A stretch of DNA of 64,000 nucleotides from Streptomyces griseochromogenes (GCF_001542625.1 NZ_CP016279.1:10700675-10764674), one strand, 5' to 3'; positions 35,328 through 44,752 are shown, counted from the stretch's first letter. The notes: generated by a model not told the origin, from the sequence alone. Numbers and translations are program-made.

Positions 35328-36860
35328 TCAGAGCGAACGCTTCTCGTCCGGCGGCAGTTCCGGCCTGCCCCAGTCCACTTGAGGTGCGTCGAAGTGGGCG
35401 GCGTGCCGCGGGGGATGGGATGCCGCACCGACCACGAAGACGTCCTCCGCGCCGTCGAGCACCCCGCCCGAGGGGTCGTCGTCCCCGGACCGGCGCACCA
35501 CGTCCCGCTCGGGCATGAGGATGTCCCGCACGACCACGGCGCACAGGTACAGCGTGCCCAGCAGATGCACCGCGATCGTCCAGTGATAGCCCTGTGTCGG
35601 CAGGCCCTTGTGCGCGTCTCCGCTGGTCGTGTACGCGAGGTACATCCAGATCCCCAGGAAGTACGCCACCTCGCACGCCTGCCAGATCAGGAAGTCCCGC
35701 CACTTGGGCCGGGCGAGGACCGCGAGCGGCACCAGCCACAGGACGTACTGCGGAGAGTAGACCTTGTTGGTGAGGATGAAGGCCGCCACCATCAGGAAGG
35801 CGAGCTGGGCGAAGCGCGGCCGGCGCGGGGCGGTGAGCGTGAGTGCCGCGATACCGAGGAAGCACAGGACCACCAGCACGGTGGCAGCGGTGTTCACGAA
35901 GTCGGTGGTGGGAGGGTTGCTGGAGTTCTGCGCCCAGATCAGCCAGAAGGAGCCGAAGTCGACGCCCCGGTCGTGGCTGAACGTGTAGAACTTCGACCAG
36001 CCCCGGAAGGCGAAGACCATCACCGGCAGGTTCACGACCAGCCACGCGACCACCGTGGCGCCGGCGGCCTGGAAGAACTCCCGCCATTTGCCGGCGCGCC
36101 AGCACAGCAGGAGCAGCGGGCCGAGCAGGAAGACCGGATACAGCTTGGCGGCCGTGGCGAGCCCCAGCAGGACCCCGAAGGCGATGACCCGGCCCCGCGA
36201 CCACATCAGCATCGCCGCGGCCGTCAGAGCCACCGCGAGCAGATCCCAGTTGATGGTCGCGGTGAGCGCGAAGGCGGGCGCCAGAGCGACGAGCAGCCCG
36301 TCCCAGGGGCGGCGGCCGTGAGTGCGGGTCACGCAGACGGCGATGACGGCCGCGCACACCATCAGCATTCCGGCGTTGACGAACCAGTACCACTGCTCCT
36401 GGTGCTGGATGCCGCCGCTTCCTGGCGTGAACCAGGCGGCCACCTCCATGAACACACCGGTCAGCACCGGGTACTCGAGATAGTCCATGTCACCAGGGAG
36501 CTTGTCGAAGTACGGCACCAGCCCGTCGGCGAAGCCGCGCCCCTGGTACAGGTGCGGGATGTCCGAGTAGCAGGCGTGCGTGTACTGCGAGCTCGCGCCG
36601 AAGAACCAGGCGCTGTGGTAGCAGGGCGCCTTCTGGATGAGGCCGAGGGCGAACATGCCGATCGCGACGAGCGCGATCACCCGGACGGGAGTCCACCAGG
36701 ACGTCCCGAGCAGGGCGCGGCGCCCGATGGGACCACCGATCAGCTCACTCCCGGCCGCGGCGATCTCGTCCTCCCGGGTGGGCCGCACCGGTTCCGCCGG
36801 GGCAGACCGCACGGGCTCGGGCTCGTGCTTGCTCGCGGGCGTCATCTCTGCACTGGGCAT
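35328..36860 (-). CDS. polytopic membrane glycosyltransferase-like protein (GT87/DUF2029 type)
   Basis: 510-residue integral membrane protein with about ten transmembrane segments and a long N-terminal cytoplasmic part (~65 residues). It fits the GT-C superfamily, GT87 group, of mannosyltransferases that use polyprenyl-phosphate sugars to build lipoglycans; the short acidic motif D-Y-L-E-Y-P-V in the first extracytoplasmic loop (about residue 127) is where GT-C enzymes carry catalytic acids. ATG 36860 is nine bases after AGG. An exact parS lies 71 bp upstream. Confidence 0.78.
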   Translation of the reverse strand: MPSAEMTPASKHEPEPVRSAPAEPVRPTREDEIAAAGSELIGGPIGRRALLGTSWWTPVRVIALVAIGMFALGLIQKAPCYHSAWFFGASSQYTHACYSDIPHLYQGRGFADGLVPYFDKLPGDMDYLEYPVLTGVFMEVAAWFTPGSGGIQHQEQWYWFVNAGMLMVCAAVIAVCVTRTHGRRPWDGLLVALAPAFALTATINWDLLAVALTAAAMLMWSRGRVIAFGVLLGLATAAKLYPVFLLGPLLLLCWRAGKWREFFQAAGATVVAWLVVNLPVMVFAFRGWSKFYTFSHDRGVDFGSFWLIWAQNSSNPPTTDFVNTAATVLVVLCFLGIAALTLTAPRRPRFAQLAFLMVAAFILTNKVYSPQYVLWLVPLAVLARPKWRDFLIWQACEVAYFLGIWMYLAYTTSGDAHKGLPTQGYHWTIAVHLLGTLYLCAVVVRDILMPERDVVRRSGDDDPSGGVLDGAEDVFVVGAASHPPRHAAHFDAPQVDWGRPELPPDEKRSL

Positions 36861-36931
36861 GGGCAACATCCTGCCGTACCTGTCTAGGAATACGCCGAGG
36901 GCCGCCGCACCTCGCGGGTGCGACGGCCCAT

Positions 36932-36945
36932 GTTTCACGTGAAAC
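36932..36945. promoter_or_regulatory. parS: parS site (exact)
   Basis: GTTTCACGTGAAAC between the membrane glycosyltransferase gene and the penicillin-binding protein gene. Its flank supplies a false M-F-H-V-K start in the leftward frame. Confidence 0.93.
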
Positions 36946-36989
36946 AGCCTTGGCGGGCGATATGACCACCAACCGGTCAGGTCGCTTTG

Positions 36990-39647
36990 CTAGCCGTTCT
37001 GACCTGCGAAGATGCCTCCATTGCCATTGCCTCTGGTATTACCGGTGCCGGTGGTATCGGTGACTGACGGCGTGGGTGTCGTTCCTCCGTCCGTGCCGCC
37101 GTTCCCTGTGCCTCCGTTGTTGCCGCAGTTGTTGCCCCAGCCGAACTGGCAGGAATCACTCGGCGACGGGGACGGAGACGGGGACGTGGCGCTGGGCGTC
37201 GGGCTCGGCGAGTTGCTCGGCGTCTGGCTCGGCGTGATGGTGACCGACGGGGTCGGAGAAGGCGCACCCGCCTCGTCCTGGATCTCGCCGAGCTTGGGGG
37301 CGTCCGGGAAGCCGGTGTCGTTCGCGTTCTTCAGTGCGGCCTTCATGTACTCGGTCCACACGAGCGTCGGGATGTCACCACCGTGGATGGAGTCCACGCC
37401 CGCGGTGCCGTTCATGGAGAGCAGCTCGTGGTCCTTGGGGTTCTCACGGAACATCGTCACCGAGGTCGACAGCTGCTGGGTGTAGCCCACGAACCAGGCC
37501 GACTTGTTCTTGTCGGTGGTACCGGTCTTGCCCGCCGCCGTACGGCCCAGGGCCTTGGCGTTCGTACCCGTACCGTTCTGGATGACGTTCTCCAGGACGT
37601 TCGTCACGTTGTTGGCGATGTCCGCATCCATGGCCTGCTTGACCTTTGGCTTCTCGAAGCCCGGCTGGTCCTCGCCGCTCTTCTTGACCTCGGTCACCGA
37701 GTACGGGTCCGCCTGCTTGCCGGACGCCGCGAAGGTCGCGTAGGCGTCCGCCATGCGGATCGCGCTGGGAGTGGACGTACCGATGGCGAACGACGGGTTG
37801 AGGTCCACCGACATGCTCTGGGGAAGGATGCCGGCCGACTTGGCGACGTCCCGCACATGCGTCATCCCGACGTCCATACCAAGCTGAACGAACGGAGTGT
37901 TGATGGACTGTTCCATCGCCTTGCGCAGAGTGATGTAGCCCCATTTGCGGGGACCCTCGTTGTTCTGGAAGAAGAACGAGTTGTCCTTGTTGAGATAGGG
38001 CGTCCCGTCCGAGTTCAGAACCTTGAGATGGTCGTTGCCGTTGTACTTGCTCAGCGGCGAGACCGGCGTGCCGGGATGCTTGTACGTGCCGTACTCCATG
38101 GCCGCCGCCAGCACGAACGGCTTCCACGTCGAACCGACGGGGACACCGGAGGTGTCGGCGTTGTTGGTGAAGTGACCGTTCTCGTAGCCGTCACCGCCGT
38201 AGAGGGCTTCGATCCGGCCGTTCTCCGGCTTCACCGACGCCGCACCGAACTGGACGTACTTGTCCAGTTCCCGCTTCGGGTTGAGGCGCTGCTTCTGGAT
38301 CTTCTTCACGGCCGCGCTCAGAGCGTTGACCTTCTTCTTGTCGAAGGTCGTGTAGATCTGGTAGCCGCCCCTGTCGAAATCCGCCTCCGAGATGTCGGAA
38401 TGGTTCAGGACGTACTTCTTCGCCGTGTCGACCAGGTAGCTGATCTGGCCGGTCATGCCCTTGGTCGCCTTGCGGCCCTCGACGGTGGGGTACTTCTTGC
38501 CGGCTTCCTGGTACTCGGTGTCCGTGAGGTGCTTGTCCTTGTGCATCTCGCTGAGGATCCAGGACCAGCGCTCCTCCGAGCGCTTGCGGTTGGCCTCAGG
38601 AGTCGCCGCCTTGTCGAGGTCCGCGTTACCGGCCGGGTCGTAGTACGTCGGACCCTTCAGCAGCGCCGCGAGGAACGCGCACTGGCTCGGCTTGAGGTCG
38701 ACCGCGTCGACGCCGAAGTAGGTCTGCGCGGCGGCCTGGATGCCGTAGGCGCCACGGCCGAAGTACGAGGTGTTGAGGTAGCCCTGCAGGATCTGCGGCT
38801 TCTTGAGCTTCGTCCCCACCTTGATGGAGATGAACATCTCCTTGAACTTCCGGGTGACGGTCTGATCCTGGCTGAGATACGTGTTCTTGACGAACTGCTG
38901 GGTGATGGTCGAACCACCCTGCGTCTGGCCGCCTCGCGCCATGTTGGCCAGGGCTCGTGCGATACCCATGGGGTCGACGCCCGAGTCCTTGTAGAAGCTC
39001 TTGTTCTCGGCCGAGATCACGGCCCACTGCATGGCCTCGGGGATCTTGTCGATGGTGACGTTCTGACGGTTCACGCCCGTGCCCGTGGCCACCATCTGGC
39101 TCTTGTCGGCCCAGTAGTAGACGTTGTTCTGCGACTTGGCGGCGATGTTCTCACTAGGGATCTGAACCATCGCGAAGCCGATGCCGACCGCGGCGACCAG
39201 ACAGCCGACGAAGCCGATGAACAGGCCCGAGACGAGCTTCCAGGAAGGCACCCAGCGGTGCCACCCGTACTTGCCCGACCGGGGATAGTCGATGAACCGC
39301 TTCTTGCCGGGGTCGACCGTCGCGCGGCCTCTGCCGCGCCCGGGCCCGGTCGGTCCGCCCGGGCCGCCCCGCCGGCCGCCCGGACCTGCGTTGTCGGGGG
39401 CCCGGCGTCGGCCGCTAGCTCTCTGTGCGGCCCGGCGGGCCTCGGCACGGCTGCCGTAGGGACGCTCATCGCCTCCCGAGCCGTACGAGTCCGATCCCTG
39501 GGAACTGGAACCATAGGAGTCGGCAGAAGACCCGGTGGCGCCTCGCGGTGCCGCACGGCGGCCGGGGGACGAACCGGACTGGCCGCGTCGGGCCGCGGCA
39601 CGTCCGCCTCCCTGCGGCTGCGGCGGTTTGCGACGGTGCTCGCTCAT
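36990..39647 (-). CDS. class A penicillin-binding protein (bifunctional transglycosylase/transpeptidase)
   Basis: 885-residue peptidoglycan synthase. A basic, Gly/Arg-rich cytoplasmic N-terminus (about 1-145) precedes one transmembrane helix (about 155-180). The GT51 transglycosylase follows (A-V-I-S-A-E-N-K-S-F-Y near 230; G-G-S-T-I-T-Q-Q-F-V-K-N near 270). The transpeptidase has S-T-W-K (catalytic Ser, about 505), S-I-N (about 580) and K-T-G-T-T (about 700). The C-terminal ~100 residues are a Pro/Ser/Thr- then Gly/Asn-rich tail that may span or bind the wall. ATG 39647 follows GAGGAG. Confidence 0.96.
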   Translation of the reverse strand: MSEHRRKPPQPQGGGRAAARRGQSGSSPGRRAAPRGATGSSADSYGSSSQGSDSYGSGGDERPYGSRAEARRAAQRASGRRRAPDNAGPGGRRGGPGGPTGPGRGRGRATVDPGKKRFIDYPRSGKYGWHRWVPSWKLVSGLFIGFVGCLVAAVGIGFAMVQIPSENIAAKSQNNVYYWADKSQMVATGTGVNRQNVTIDKIPEAMQWAVISAENKSFYKDSGVDPMGIARALANMARGGQTQGGSTITQQFVKNTYLSQDQTVTRKFKEMFISIKVGTKLKKPQILQGYLNTSYFGRGAYGIQAAAQTYFGVDAVDLKPSQCAFLAALLKGPTYYDPAGNADLDKAATPEANRKRSEERWSWILSEMHKDKHLTDTEYQEAGKKYPTVEGRKATKGMTGQISYLVDTAKKYVLNHSDISEADFDRGGYQIYTTFDKKKVNALSAAVKKIQKQRLNPKRELDKYVQFGAASVKPENGRIEALYGGDGYENGHFTNNADTSGVPVGSTWKPFVLAAAMEYGTYKHPGTPVSPLSKYNGNDHLKVLNSDGTPYLNKDNSFFFQNNEGPRKWGYITLRKAMEQSINTPFVQLGMDVGMTHVRDVAKSAGILPQSMSVDLNPSFAIGTSTPSAIRMADAYATFAASGKQADPYSVTEVKKSGEDQPGFEKPKVKQAMDADIANNVTNVLENVIQNGTGTNAKALGRTAAGKTGTTDKNKSAWFVGYTQQLSTSVTMFRENPKDHELLSMNGTAGVDSIHGGDIPTLVWTEYMKAALKNANDTGFPDAPKLGEIQDEAGAPSPTPSVTITPSQTPSNSPSPTPSATSPSPSPSPSDSCQFGWGNNCGNNGGTGNGGTDGGTTPTPSVTDTTGTGNTRGNGNGGIFAGQNG

Positions 39648-40010
39648 CGAACGATTACTCCTCGGGCAGGCGCACCCGTGCGCGCCTGGAACGGCGGCTG
39701 GTTTCCGGTCCCCCCGAAGTACGGATGTGGTCGGTTCCGCATTCACCCGTACTGCACCGGGGACGAGGACGCCCCCCAGGCGTCCCGTGGTTCCCGGTGG
39801 TGTGCATGCCGCACAGACTACGCACCACCAAAACCAGCCGAGGTTCGAAGTTCACCCCAAAACCGGCAACTTGCCTCCCACGAATCGGTGATGTGATCCC
39901 GTTCACCATCTCCCCTCTTGTCGCGTACGGAAGGCCGTTCTATCGTCGAGATGTATCGAGTCGATACATCAGCGCGAGATAAAGGCGCTGCGGACCGAGA
40001 GGAGGCGAGC
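39648..40010. promoter_or_regulatory. 363-bp divergent region PBP / PadR with a PadR-type operator
   Basis: No gene. It must contain the PBP promoter (leftward) and the padR-ino1 promoter (rightward). The only clear motif is the symmetric site at 39950-39970. Confidence 0.6.
39950..39970. promoter_or_regulatory. operator of the padR-ino1 operon
   Basis: GATGTATCG - AGT - CGATACATC: perfect nine-base arms and a three-base spacer. PadR proteins bind such palindromes (ATGTAT..ATACAT core). Position 40 bp before the padR start suggests autorepression and control of ino1. Confidence 0.8.
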
Positions 40011-40694
40011 ATGAGCCGGCGTTCCGGCATCCTTGAGTTCGCCGTACTCGGGCTGCTGCGCGAGTCCCCGATGCACGGCTATGAGCTGCGCAAACGACTC
40101 AATACGTCACTGGGTGTGTTCCGGGCGTTCAGCTACGGGACCCTGTACCCCTGCCTCAAGACGCTGGTCACCAACGGCTGGTTGATCGAGGAACCGGGCA
40201 GCACCCATGAGGACGCCCTCGCCGCTCCCCTCGCCGGACGCCGCGCGAAGATCGTCTACCGGTTGACGGCGGAAGGTAAGGAGCACTTCGAGGAGCTTCT
40301 TTCGCAGACCGGTCCCGACGCGTACGAGGACGAGCACTTCGCCGCACGGTTCGCCTTCTTCGGGCAGACCTCGCGGGATGTGCGCATGCGCGTGCTGGAA
40401 GGCCGACGCAGCCGCCTGGAGGAGCGCCTGGAGAAGATGCGCGCCTCCCTGGCGCGCACCCGGGAGCGCCTCGACGACTACACGCTTGAGCTCCAGCGCC
40501 ACGGGATGGAGTCCGTGGAGCGCGAAGTGCGCTGGCTGAACGAGCTCATCGAGAGCGAGCGGGCCGGTCGGGACCTGAGGGGTTCCGCATCCGGGGGGTC
40601 CGCTCAGCAGGACACCACATCTGGAGCGACGGGCGGCCTGCCCCGTCCCGGGGACACCCCCCGGACGGATACGCCCGGCGACACCGCCACGTGA
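40011..40694 (+). CDS. PadR-family transcriptional regulator
   Basis: 227-residue PadR regulator. The N-terminal winged helix ([20 protein letters not shown], about residues 6-90) is followed by a coiled-coil dimerisation helix (about 125-190) and a Gly/Thr-rich tail. ATG 40011 has AGGAGG seven bases upstream. It is 43 bp upstream of ino1; in mycobacteria too a PadR gene precedes ino1, so it probably controls inositol synthesis. Confidence 0.92.
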   Translation: MSRRSGILEFAVLGLLRESPMHGYELRKRLNTSLGVFRAFSYGTLYPCLKTLVTNGWLIEEPGSTHEDALAAPLAGRRAKIVYRLTAEGKEHFEELLSQTGPDAYEDEHFAARFAFFGQTSRDVRMRVLEGRRSRLEERLEKMRASLARTRERLDDYTLELQRHGMESVEREVRWLNELIESERAGRDLRGSASGGSAQQDTTSGATGGLPRPGDTPRTDTPGDTAT

Positions 40695-40737
40695 GACCCA
40701 CTCAGGGCCTCACTCGTACACACAGGGAGCAACCGGA

Positions 40738-41820
40738 ATGGGTTCGGTTCGCGTAGCCATCGTCGGCGTGGGCAACTGCGCCGCGTCGCTGGTGCAGGGA
40801 GTCGAGTACTACAAGGACGCCGACCCGGCGTCGAAGGTCCCCGGCCTGATGCACGTGCAGTTCGGTGACTACCACGTCGGTGACGTGGAATTCGTCGCCG
40901 CCTTCGACGTGGACGCCAAGAAGGTCGGCCTCGACCTCGCGGACGCGATCGGCGCCTCCGAGAACAACACCATCAAGATCGCCGACGTTCCGAACACCGG
41001 CGTCACGGTCCAGCGCGGCCACACCCACGACGGCCTCGGCAAGTACTACCGCCTCACCATCGAGGAGTCCGCCGAGGAGCCGGTCGACGTCGTCCAGGTC
41101 CTCAAGGACAAGCAGGTCGACGTGCTCGTCTGCTACCTGCCCGTCGGTTCCGAGGACGCGGCGAAGTTCTACGCCCAGTGCGCCATCGACGCCAAGGTCG
41201 CCTTCGTCAACGCCCTCCCGGTCTTCATCGCCGGCACCAAGGAGTGGGCGGACAAGTTCACCGAGGCGGGCGTCCCGATCGTCGGTGACGACATCAAGTC
41301 CCAGGTCGGCGCCACCATCACGCACCGCGTCATGGCGAAGCTGTTCGAGGACCGTGGCGTGCGCCTGGAGCGCACGATGCAGCTGAACGTCGGCGGCAAC
41401 ATGGACTTCAAGAACATGCTCGAGCGTGACCGCCTGGAGTCCAAGAAGATCTCCAAGACGCAGGCCGTCACCTCCCAGATCCCCGACCGGGACCTCGGCG
41501 AGAAGAACGTCCACATCGGCCCGTCCGACTACGTGGCCTGGCTGGACGACCGCAAGTGGGCGTACGTCCGCCTCGAGGGCCGCGCCTTCGGTGACGTCCC
41601 GCTGAACCTGGAGTACAAGCTCGAGGTCTGGGACTCCCCGAACTCCGCCGGCATCATCATCGACGCCCTGCGCGCCGCGAAGATCGCCAAGGACCGCGGC
41701 ATCGGCGGCCCGATCCTGTCCGCGTCCTCGTACTTCATGAAGTCCCCGCCGGTCCAGTACTTCGACGACGAGGCCCGCGAGAACGTCGAGAAGTTCATCC
41801 GCGGTGAGGTCGAGCGCTAG
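40738..41820 (+). CDS. ino1: myo-inositol-1-phosphate synthase
   Basis: 360-residue NAD-dependent synthase converting glucose 6-phosphate to inositol phosphate, needed for phosphatidylinositol and mycothiol in actinobacteria. The N-terminal Rossmann motif is [12 protein letters not shown]; the middle has [14 protein letters not shown] and the phosphate region [10 protein letters not shown]. Length is typical for the actinobacterial type, shorter than the eukaryotic one. ATG 40738 follows GGGAG. A 13-bp direct repeat straddles the stop codon. Confidence 0.96.
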   Translation: MGSVRVAIVGVGNCAASLVQGVEYYKDADPASKVPGLMHVQFGDYHVGDVEFVAAFDVDAKKVGLDLADAIGASENNTIKIADVPNTGVTVQRGHTHDGLGKYYRLTIEESAEEPVDVVQVLKDKQVDVLVCYLPVGSEDAAKFYAQCAIDAKVAFVNALPVFIAGTKEWADKFTEAGVPIVGDDIKSQVGATITHRVMAKLFEDRGVRLERTMQLNVGGNMDFKNMLERDRLESKKISKTQAVTSQIPDRDLGEKNVHIGPSDYVAWLDDRKWAYVRLEGRAFGDVPLNLEYKLEVWDSPNSAGIIIDALRAAKIAKDRGIGGPILSASSYFMKSPPVQYFDDEARENVEKFIRGEVER

Positions 41821-41848
41821 CTCGACCCAGAGGGTGCGCTAGCTCGAC
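41814..41848 (+). repeat. 13-bp direct repeat at the ino1 stop
   Basis: GCGCTAGCTCGAC occurs at 41814-41826, overlapping the stop, and at 41836-41848. It looks like a small local duplication of the gene end. Confidence 0.6.
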
Positions 41849-41896
41849 ACAAGCGGTGCGGCGACACGCCGCAGAGAACGCTCCTGCCAGGGCTGT

Positions 41897-41928
41897 GAGG
41901 GTCCCCGGGTTACGGCCCGGGGACCCTC
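41897..41928 (+). terminator. terminator of padR-ino1
   Basis: 13-bp perfect stem GAGGGTCCCCGGG / CCCGGGGACCCTC with loop TTACGG, 76 bp after the ino1 stop. Confidence 0.88.
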
Positions 41929-41950
41929 CGCATATGTGAGGCTGTGCCCC

Positions 41951-43243
41951 ATGCCCGTCGTCCGTGACCTGCGCGTCCTGCTGCGCCTGCGGGACTTCCG
42001 ACGTCTGCTGTCCGTCCGTCTCCTCTCCCAGGGCGCCGACGGCGTCTACCAGGTCGCGCTCGCCGCGTACGTCGTCTTCTCCCCGGAGAAACAGACCTCG
42101 GCCACGGCGATCGCCTCGGCCATGGCGGTCCTGCTGCTCCCGTACTCACTGGTCGGCCCCTTCGCGGGCGTCCTGCTGGACCGCTGGCGGCGCCGTCAGG
42201 TCTTCGTGTACGGCAATCTGCTGCGTGCGCTGCTGGCGGCGGGCACGGCCGCACTGATGGTCAGCCATGTGCCGGACTGGCTGTTCTACGTCTCCGCGCT
42301 GTGCGTCACGGCCGTCAACCGGTTCGTCCTCGCGGGGCTGTCCGCCGCCCTGCCACGCGTGGTCGACGCGGAGCGTCTGGTGCTGGCCAATTCTCTGTCC
42401 CCCACGGCGGGCACGCTCGCCGCGACCGCCGGCGGCGGCCTCGCCTTCGTCGTGCGGCTCGTGGCGTCGGGCTCCGACGCCGCGGTGGTACTTCTCGGCT
42501 CTCTCCTCTATCTGTGCGCAGCGCTCGTCTCGCTCAGCATCGCCCCCGCTCTGCTCGGCCCCGACCGCGAGCCGGAGCGGCCCCACCTGCGCACCGCACT
42601 CACCGACACGGCACGCGACCTGCTCGCGGCCGTCCGGCATCTGGCCGCACCCCGACGCCGGGAAGCCGCCTGGGCGCTGGCCGCGATGACCCTGATGCGC
42701 TTCTGCTACGGCGCGCTCCTCGTCCTGCTGCTCATGCTGTGCCGGTACGCCCTCTCCACGAGCCCCGACGAGGGGCTCCGGCTGCTGGGGCTGGCGCTGG
42801 CGGTGTCAGGCCTGGGCTTCTTCGCGGCGGCCGTGGTGACCCCATGGGCGGCGGGCCGGCTCGGCCCCGGCTACTGGATCGTGGTGTGCTCCGGTTCGGC
42901 CGCCGTTCTGGAACCGGCGCTCGGCCTCCCCTTCGTCACCGGCCCACTGCTGGTGGCGGCTTTCGTCCTGGGGCTGACCACCCAGGGAGCCAAGATCTCC
43001 ACGGACACGATCGTCCAGGCGTCCGTCGAGGACGGATTCCGCGGCCGGATCTTCTCCGTGTACGACGTGCTCTTCAACGTCGCCTTCGTCGGCGCCGCCG
43101 GTGTGGCCGCCCTGATACTGCCGCCGGACGGCCGCTCAACGGTGCTGGTGATCCTTGTCGCTCTGATCTACGCGACGGTCACCGTGGCTCTGGCGCGCTT
43201 CCTGCAGAGGCAGAGACGAGAAGAGGGGCGATGTTTCACGTGA
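41951..43243 (+). CDS. MFS transporter
   Basis: 430-residue major facilitator with about 12 helices (R-L-L-S-V-R-L-L-S-Q-G-A-D-G-V-Y-Q-V near residue 20; F-A-G-V-L-L-D-R-W-R-R-R-Q in the 2-3 loop), similar to macrolide-type or MFS_3 efflux proteins; substrate unknown. ATG 41951 is nine bases after GAGG; a GTG five codons earlier is possible. The stop codon TGA (41241+2000, i.e. 43241-43243) lies inside an exact parS, so the last residues R-C-F-T are encoded by the parS flank. Confidence 0.87.
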   Translation: MPVVRDLRVLLRLRDFRRLLSVRLLSQGADGVYQVALAAYVVFSPEKQTSATAIASAMAVLLLPYSLVGPFAGVLLDRWRRRQVFVYGNLLRALLAAGTAALMVSHVPDWLFYVSALCVTAVNRFVLAGLSAALPRVVDAERLVLANSLSPTAGTLAATAGGGLAFVVRLVASGSDAAVVLLGSLLYLCAALVSLSIAPALLGPDREPERPHLRTALTDTARDLLAAVRHLAAPRRREAAWALAAMTLMRFCYGALLVLLLMLCRYALSTSPDEGLRLLGLALAVSGLGFFAAAVVTPWAAGRLGPGYWIVVCSGSAAVLEPALGLPFVTGPLLVAAFVLGLTTQGAKISTDTIVQASVEDGFRGRIFSVYDVLFNVAFVGAAGVAALILPPDGRSTVLVILVALIYATVTVALARFLQRQRREEGRCFT

Positions 43244-43256
43244 AACATCGCCCCTC
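43223..43256. terminator. parS: perfect palindrome with an exact parS (43233-43246) overlapping the MFS gene end
   Basis: 34-bp perfect inverted repeat with outer arms GAGGGGCGAT/ATCGCCCCTC. The MFS stop codon is inside the parS core, so the terminator-like stem begins before the stop. Confidence 0.83.
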
Positions 43257-43265
43257 GGTACCGCC

Positions 43266-43303
43266 GGACCGGGTCATGTTTCACGTGAAACATGACCCGG
43301 TCC
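43266..43303. terminator. parS: perfect palindrome with an exact parS (43278-43291) at the cca end
   Basis: 38-bp perfect inverted repeat with outer arms GGACCGGGTCAT/ATGACCCGGTCC, seven bases past the cca stop. With the palindrome at 43223 it makes a tandem parS pair, 45 bp apart, between the convergent MFS and cca genes. Confidence 0.85.
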
Positions 43304-43309
43304 ACGGTC

Positions 43310-44752
43310 TCAGCTCTGTTCGCCCCACCACTCCTTGAGAGCCGTCACCGCCGCGTCGTACTCCATCGGGCCGTTCTCCAGGCGCAGCTCCAGCATGTGC
43401 TTGTACGCCTTGCCGATGACGGGGCCGGGCCCGACGCCCAGGATCTCCATGATCTGGTTGCCGTCGAGATCGGGGCGGATCGCGTCCAGTTCCTCTTGCT
43501 CCTGGAGCTGGGCGATGCGGTCCTCCAGGCCGTCGTAGGCCCGTGCCAGCGCGGCCGCCCTGCGCTTGTTCCGCGTGGTGCAGTCGGAACGCGTCAGCTT
43601 GTGCAGGCGATCCAGCAGCGGGCCGGCGTCACGGACGTAGCGGCGTACGGCCGAGTCCGTCCACTCCCCGGTGCCGTAGCCGTGGAAGCGCAGGTGGAGT
43701 TCGACCAGCCGTGAGACGTCCTTCACCAGTTCGTTGGAGTACTTCAAGGCGGTCATGCGCTTCTTGGTCATCTTCGCGCCGACCACCTCGTGGTGGTGGA
43801 ACGAGACGCGGCCGTCCTTCTCGAAACGGCGCGTACGCGGCTTGCCGATGTCGTGCAGCAACGCTGCCAGACGCAGCGTGAGGTCGGGGCCGTCCTGTTC
43901 CAGGGCGATCGCCTGCTCCAGCACGATCAGCGTGTGCTCGTAGACGTCCTTGTGCCGGTGGTGCTCGTCACGCTCCAGACGCAGGGCCGGCAGCTCGGGC
44001 AGGACGTGGTCGGCGAGGCCACTGTCCACCAGCAGGGTCAGGCCCTTGCGCGGGTACGCGGAGAGGATCAGCTTGTTCAGCTCGTCCCGGACCCGCTCGG
44101 CCGAGACGATCTCGATCCGGTCGGCCATCTCCGACATCGCGGTGACCACCTCGGGGGCGACCGTGAAGTCGAGCTGGGCGGCGAACCGGGCGGCCCGCAT
44201 CATTCGCAGCGGATCGTCCGAGAACGACTCCTCAGGAGTCCCGGGAGTACGCAGCACCCGGGCCGCGAGGTCCTCGAGGCCGCCGTGCGGGTCGATGAAC
44301 TCCTTCTCCGGCAGCGCCACGGCCATCGCGTTGACCGTGAAGTCACGCCGGACCAGATCCTCCTCGATGGAGTCGCCGTAGGACACCTCGGGCTTGCGCG
44401 AGGTGCGGTCGTACGCCTCCGACCGGTAGGTGGTGACCTCGATCTGGTAGCCGCCCTTGTGCGCGCCGACGGTGCCGAAGGCGATCCCGACCTCCCAGAC
44501 GGCGTCCGCCCATGGCCGCACGATCTTCAGTACGTCCTCGGGGCGCGCGTCGGTGGTGAAGTCCAGGTCGTTGCCGAGCCGGCCGAGCAGCGCGTCCCGC
44601 ACCGAGCCACCGACCAGGGCGAGCGAGAACCCGGCCTCCTGGAATCGACGGGCGAGGTCGTCGGCGACGGGCGCCACCCGCAGCAGCTCGCTCACCGCGA
44701 GCTGCTGCGCCTGGTTCAGGGCAGAGGGAGTGTCTTCGTTGGGGTTCGGCAC
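43310..44752 (-). CDS. cca: CCA tRNA nucleotidyltransferase
   Basis: 480-residue class II tRNA nucleotidyltransferase that adds or repairs the 3' CCA of tRNA. The head has L-V-G-G-S-V-R-D-A-L-L-G-R with the catalytic D-L-D-F-T-T-D (about residue 70), the nucleotide-binding region R-D-F-T-V-N-A-M and R-M-M-R-A-A-R-F-A-A-Q-L; an HD-domain (L-L-H-D-I-G-K-P-R-T-R, about 290) follows. GTG 44752 is chosen; no strong ribosome site is visible. Poly(A)-polymerase activity is unlikely. Confidence 0.93.
   Translation of the reverse strand: MPNPNEDTPSALNQAQQLAVSELLRVAPVADDLARRFQEAGFSLALVGGSVRDALLGRLGNDLDFTTDARPEDVLKIVRPWADAVWEVGIAFGTVGAHKGGYQIEVTTYRSEAYDRTSRKPEVSYGDSIEEDLVRRDFTVNAMAVALPEKEFIDPHGGLEDLAARVLRTPGTPEESFSDDPLRMMRAARFAAQLDFTVAPEVVTAMSEMADRIEIVSAERVRDELNKLILSAYPRKGLTLLVDSGLADHVLPELPALRLERDEHHRHKDVYEHTLIVLEQAIALEQDGPDLTLRLAALLHDIGKPRTRRFEKDGRVSFHHHEVVGAKMTKKRMTALKYSNELVKDVSRLVELHLRFHGYGTGEWTDSAVRRYVRDAGPLLDRLHKLTRSDCTTRNKRRAAALARAYDGLEDRIAQLQEQEELDAIRPDLDGNQIMEILGVGPGPVIGKAYKHMLELRLENGPMEYDAAVTALKEWWGEQS

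Noticed and set aside
32465..35428. 987-codon minus-strand frame over femX and the racemase-like gene
   Set aside because: Antisense to two well-supported genes; no recognisable domain.
36861..36938. Earlier start of the membrane transferase at a parS-derived M-K-H frame
   Set aside because: Upstream residues are encoded by parS flank; ATG 36860 has better spacing and conservation.
37383..39896. Long plus-strand frame over the penicillin-binding protein
   Set aside because: Shadow of the PBP gene.
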